In this document: positions 60,879 to 64,000 of the stretch, in pieces
Numbering within the stretch: position 1 is the stretch's first letter
Layout: each line of letters starts with the position of its first letter
DNA from: JBGAHD01 sp044226395
GTDB lineage: Bacteria; Pseudomonadota; Gammaproteobacteria; Xanthomonadales; Ahniellaceae
DNA: 64,000 nucleotides
Assembly (NCBI GenBank): GCA_044226395.1
Contig: JBGAHD010000001.1
Span: 310,001 to 374,000, forward strand
Direction of reading: 5' to 3'
The notes under the pieces: model-generated
Database searches by the model: none
Told to the model about the DNA's origin: nothing
Seen by the model: only the letters and a program-made list of their open reading frames with translations
Program-made: the position numbers and the translations under genes

Positions 60879-63191
60879 GTGGCGCGCAGTCCCAAAGAAC
60901 CCAAGCCCGAAGCCGTCAGCGTGGTCGACAAGCGCCTGCGCGAATTCGGGGCATTGGTCCTGCTGCCGGCGGTGGTTTATCTGCTGATCTGTCTGCTGAG
61001 CTATCACCCGGCCGATCCCGGCTGGTCGCATGACGGCGATGCCTCCCACGTGGCGAATGTGGGAGGCACGCTCGGTGCCTGGATCGCGAGCACCGGCTTG
61101 TTCTTCATCGGTCTCGCCGCGTATCTGATTCCGCTGCTGATCGCTGGCGCCGGCTGGCGCATGCTGCGACCGCCCGCGACGCCGCAGGCCAGCGAACCGC
61201 CGTTGCGCTTGATCGGCGCGGTGCTGATGCTGATCAGCGCGAGCGGCTTGGGCTATCTGCATGGCAGTGGCCTAAGCGATGTGCTTCCCGAAGGCGCCGG
61301 TGGCGTGTTCGGCAAGCTGCTCGGGGGCGTGCTGTTCAAGTTGCTCGGACCGTTCGGCACGCCGGTGTTCCTGGTGGCGCTGTTCCTCGGCGCGTTGACG
61401 CTGACCACGGGTGTGTCGTGGTTTCGCGTCGCCGATCGGGTGGGGCAGTGGTCGGTGCTGGGTTTCGCGGCGCTGGTGCGCGCGTTCCGCGGCGCGCAGG
61501 AATGGCGCGAGGCGCGTCAGGCGCGCGTCGAGCGCGAGGAAGTGCGACGCGTCGAGACCGTGCGTCAAACCAAGCGCGAACCAATCAAGATCGAGCCCAA
61601 GGTCGAGCCGATCGAAAAGAGCGAGCGCGCCTCGCGCGAATTGCAGATCCCGCTGTTCGCGGCCCTGCCCAAAGGCTCGCTGCCCGCGCTGTCGCTGCTC
61701 GACGAACCCAAGCAGCAGGTCAAGGGCTATTCGCCCGAGACGCTCGAGGCGCTGTCGCGCCAAGTCGAGATCAAGCTCAAGGATTTCCGCATCGAGGCCC
61801 AGGTCGTCGGCGTCTATCCCGGCCCCGTGATCACGCGCTTCGAAATGCAGCCCGCGCCCGGCGTCAAGGGCAGTTCGATTTCCAATCTCGACAAGGACAT
61901 CGCGCGCGGCCTGTCCGTGGTCAGCGTGCGCGTCGTTGACGTGATCGCGGGCAAATCGGTCATTGGCCTGGAAATTCCCAACGCCAATCGCGAGACCGTG
62001 TACCTGTCCGAGATCCTGCGTTCGAAGGAATACGACAAGGCGACTTCACCCTTGTCGCTGGCCCTGGGCAAGGACATCGGCGGCCGCCCCGTGGTGGTCG
62101 ATCTGGCCAAGATGCCGCATCTGCTCGTGGCCGGCACCACTGGCTCGGGCAAGTCGGTGGCGCTCAACGCCATGGTGCTGAGCCTGCTGTACAAGGCCAG
62201 CGCCAACGAAGTGCGCATCCTGATGGTCGACCCGAAGATGCTGGAACTGTCCGTGTATCAGGGCATTCCGCATCTGCTCGCGCCGGTCGTGACCGACATG
62301 AAGGAAGCCGCCAACGCCCTGCGCTGGTGCGTGGCCGAGATGGAGCGTCGCTACAAGCTGATGGCCGCGGTCGGCGTGCGCAACCTCGCGGGCTTCAATC
62401 GCAAGGTCAAGGACGCGCAGGACGCGGGTCAGCCCCTGATGGACCCCTTGTTCGTGCGGCGCGACGACGAACCCAACGCCACCGCGCAGCCGCTCGAGCC
62501 GCTGCCGTTCCTGGTGGTGTTGATCGACGAATTCGCCGACATGATGATGGTCGTCGGCAAGAAGGTCGAAGAACTCATCGCCCGTCTGGCGCAGAAGGCG
62601 CGCGCCGCCGGCATTCACTTGATCCTGGCCACGCAGCGGCCTTCGGTCGACGTGATCACGGGCCTGATCAAGGCCAATGTGCCCACGCGCATCGCCTTTC
62701 AAGTGTCGTCGAAGATCGACTCGCGCACGATTCTCGATCAGTCCGGCGCCGAGCAACTGCTAGGTCATGGCGACATGCTCTACCTGCCGCCAGGCACGGC
62801 CACGCCGGAACGCGTGCACGGCGCCTTCGTCAGCGACGACGAGGTGCATCGCGTCGTGCAGCACCTCAAGTCGCATCAGGGCGAACCCGATTACATGCCC
62901 GGCGTGCTCGACGAAGTGCAGACTTTGGCCGACGGCTCGGTCGTGGGCGCCACCGGCCTGCCGGAGCGCCCGGAGACCGAAGGCGGCGAGGTCGACGAGC
63001 TTTACGATCAAGCCGTGCGGATCGTCACCGAGACGCGACGCGCCTCGATCTCGGGCGTGCAGCGGCGCCTGAAGATCGGCTACAACCGCGCCGCGCGCCT
63101 GATCGAGGAAATGGAAGCCGCCGGCATCGTCAGCGCGCCCGAGCGCAATGGCGACCGCACCGTGCTCGCGCCGCCACCGCCCAAGGATTGA
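60879..63191 (+). CDS. ftsK: DNA translocase FtsK
   Basis: Anchors at the division septum and pumps chromosome termini toward dif sites for XerCD recombination. The 770-residue protein has four membrane segments in its first 180 residues, a short linker, then the motor with Walker A AGTTGSGKSVALNAM and Walker B LVVLIDEFADMMMV. The C-terminal gamma winged helix (DELYDQAVRIVTETRRASIS, then RRLKIGYNRAARLIEEME) reads KOPS. The start is a GTG. The linker is much shorter than in E. coli. Confidence 0.96.
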   Translation: MARSPKEPKPEAVSVVDKRLREFGALVLLPAVVYLLICLLSYHPADPGWSHDGDASHVANVGGTLGAWIASTGLFFIGLAAYLIPLLIAGAGWRMLRPPATPQASEPPLRLIGAVLMLISASGLGYLHGSGLSDVLPEGAGGVFGKLLGGVLFKLLGPFGTPVFLVALFLGALTLTTGVSWFRVADRVGQWSVLGFAALVRAFRGAQEWREARQARVEREEVRRVETVRQTKREPIKIEPKVEPIEKSERASRELQIPLFAALPKGSLPALSLLDEPKQQVKGYSPETLEALSRQVEIKLKDFRIEAQVVGVYPGPVITRFEMQPAPGVKGSSISNLDKDIARGLSVVSVRVVDVIAGKSVIGLEIPNANRETVYLSEILRSKEYDKATSPLSLALGKDIGGRPVVVDLAKMPHLLVAGTTGSGKSVALNAMVLSLLYKASANEVRILMVDPKMLELSVYQGIPHLLAPVVTDMKEAANALRWCVAEMERRYKLMAAVGVRNLAGFNRKVKDAQDAGQPLMDPLFVRRDDEPNATAQPLEPLPFLVVLIDEFADMMMVVGKKVEELIARLAQKARAAGIHLILATQRPSVDVITGLIKANVPTRIAFQVSSKIDSRTILDQSGAEQLLGHGDMLYLPPGTATPERVHGAFVSDDEVHRVVQHLKSHQGEPDYMPGVLDEVQTLADGSVVGATGLPERPETEGGEVDELYDQAVRIVTETRRASISGVQRRLKIGYNRAARLIEEMEAAGIVSAPERNGDRTVLAPPPPKD

Positions 63192-63252
63192 TGCTGCGCC
63201 GGCGTTCAGTGGCGTCGGGGCAGGCTAGGGAACCTTTCGAAGGAATGCATGC

Positions 63253-63912
63253 ATGAACCGCTTCGTCTTCCGCTTCCTTGCTCTCGTCGCTCTGGGCCTG
63301 CCAGTCGTGGCTGCCGCGCAGACCGCGCGTGAGCGCCTGGAAACTTTCGCGAAGGGCCTCGATGGTTTGAATGGCACCTTCGTGCAGGAAGTCTTCGACG
63401 TCAACGGCAAGTCCACCGAGACCTCGCGCGGCACGCTGAGCCTGCGCGCGCCGCGCCAGTTCCGCTGGCAGTACGAAGCGCCGTTTCCGCAGCTGATCGT
63501 CGCCGACGGCGACAACGTGTGGATTTACGACGAAGACCTCGCCCAAGTCACCGTGCGCCCGCAGGCGCTGGAAGAGGCGCAGAGCCCGCTGACCGTGCTC
63601 ACCGACCTGTCCCAGCTCGATCGCGAATACAAAGTCAGCGCGCGTCCCGACGCCGATGGCCTGTCCTGGCTGCGCCTGACGCCCAAGAATGACGAGGCCT
63701 CGTTCAAGAGCTGCGATCTGGGCTTCAGTGGCGCGGCGCTCGCGCGCATGGTCGTGCGCGATCAACTGGGCCAGCGCAACGAGATGCGCTTCGGCGCCTG
63801 GGATCGCAACCCCAGTTTCGACGCGGCCAAGTTTCAGTTCACGGTGCCCGAGGGCGTGGACGTGGTCGGCGAGCCCGTGCGCAACGCCGATACCTATCCC
63901 ATCAAGAATTGA
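63253..63912 (+). CDS. lolA: Outer-membrane lipoprotein carrier protein LolA
   Basis: Periplasmic chaperone that ferries lipoproteins from LolCDE to LolB. The 219-residue protein has a signal peptide ending PVVAAAQ and the LolA sequence LDGLNGTFVQEVFDVNGKST, PRQFRWQYEAPFPQLIVADG and NVWIYDEDLAQVTVRP. It lies between ftsK and what is expected to be rarA, the conserved order in gammaproteobacteria. Confidence 0.95.
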   Translation: MNRFVFRFLALVALGLPVVAAAQTARERLETFAKGLDGLNGTFVQEVFDVNGKSTETSRGTLSLRAPRQFRWQYEAPFPQLIVADGDNVWIYDEDLAQVTVRPQALEEAQSPLTVLTDLSQLDREYKVSARPDADGLSWLRLTPKNDEASFKSCDLGFSGAALARMVVRDQLGQRNEMRFGAWDRNPSFDAAKFQFTVPEGVDVVGEPVRNADTYPIKN

Positions 63913-63959
63913 GCACGCGCGCGGCTGCAATGCCCGGCCGCGTCGATTAAGCTAGCGCG

Positions 63960-64000
63960 GTGTCGTCCGCGAAACGCCGTCAATCCAGCGCCGCCGCCGG
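63960..64000 (+). CDS. Start of a further gene, cut by the window end (possibly rarA)
   Basis: A GTG at 63960 opens a frame reading SSAKRRQSSAAA to the end of the window. The ftsK-lolA-rarA order makes the AAA+ recombination factor RarA the expectation, but 13 codons are too few to confirm either the start or the identity. Confidence 0.3.
   Translation, partial: MSSAKRRQSSAAA

Overview
The window is a GC-rich (roughly 65%) chromosomal stretch of a gammaproteobacterium of the Xanthomonadales/Lysobacterales. Its backbone is the classic carB-greA-rpfE-recJ-prfB-lysS-rpfG-rpfC-rpfF-rpfB-acnA (rpfA) region, followed by hflD-mnmA, clpS-clpA, glyA-gcvTHP, infA-aat, trxB-ald and ftsK-lolA. Gene order and sequence resemble Rhodanobacteraceae-like relatives more than Xanthomonas itself, because the rpf cluster is rearranged and carries extra genes. 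No rRNA, tRNA, CRISPR array or intact insertion sequence was seen.

Layout. 1-3.5 kb: tandem paralogous envelope proteins with Pro/Thr/Ala linkers and Sm-like C-termini. 3.7-10.1 kb: carB, greA, rpfE-like, recJ. 10.2-19.7 kb: an accessory block inserted between recJ and prfB. It contains a mini flagellar-rod-like protein, a four-gene operon that I read as a split borosin RiPP locus (backbone N-methyltransferase, GNAT acetyltransferase, separate precursor peptide, membrane diguanylate cyclase), two sterol-desaturase-family proteins, a trypsin-like protease and a DsbC-like protein. 19.8-22.5 kb: prfB with its programmed +1 frameshift, then lysS. 22.8-37 kb: the DSF (diffusible signal factor) quorum-sensing cluster. 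37-42.6 kb: housekeeping genes, ending with clpS-clpA. 42.7-46.7 kb: a large secreted protein of unknown function and a pentaheme cytochrome c behind a near-perfect CRP/Clp operator. 46.8-48 kb: a lower-GC patch with an orphan barstar-like gene. 48.2-54.2 kb: tandem glycine riboswitch and the glycine cleavage operon. 54.3-56.2 kb: a paralogue of the large secreted protein. The remainder is housekeeping.

How the genes work together. RpfF makes the DSF signal, RpfC-type hybrid kinases sense it, and RpfG (REC-HD-GYP) would convert sensing into c-di-GMP turnover. In Xanthomonas the CRP-like regulator Clp reads out c-di-GMP, and the only strong Clp-type operator I noticed here precedes the secreted-protein/cytochrome pair. 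The cluster has two RpfC-like kinases. The one beside rpfG is closest to canonical RpfC but has Gln at the phosphoacceptor His position, so it looks like a pseudokinase with intact receiver and HPt. The second, convergent with rpfF, has an intact H-box. A ferritin-like diiron protein lies directly upstream of rpfF.

The most noteworthy items are the borosin operon with its diguanylate cyclase, the pseudokinase/kinase RpfC pair, a GcvH homologue with no lysine at all (so it cannot be lipoylated), and the secreted-protein/multiheme-cytochrome pair with a CRP/Clp site.
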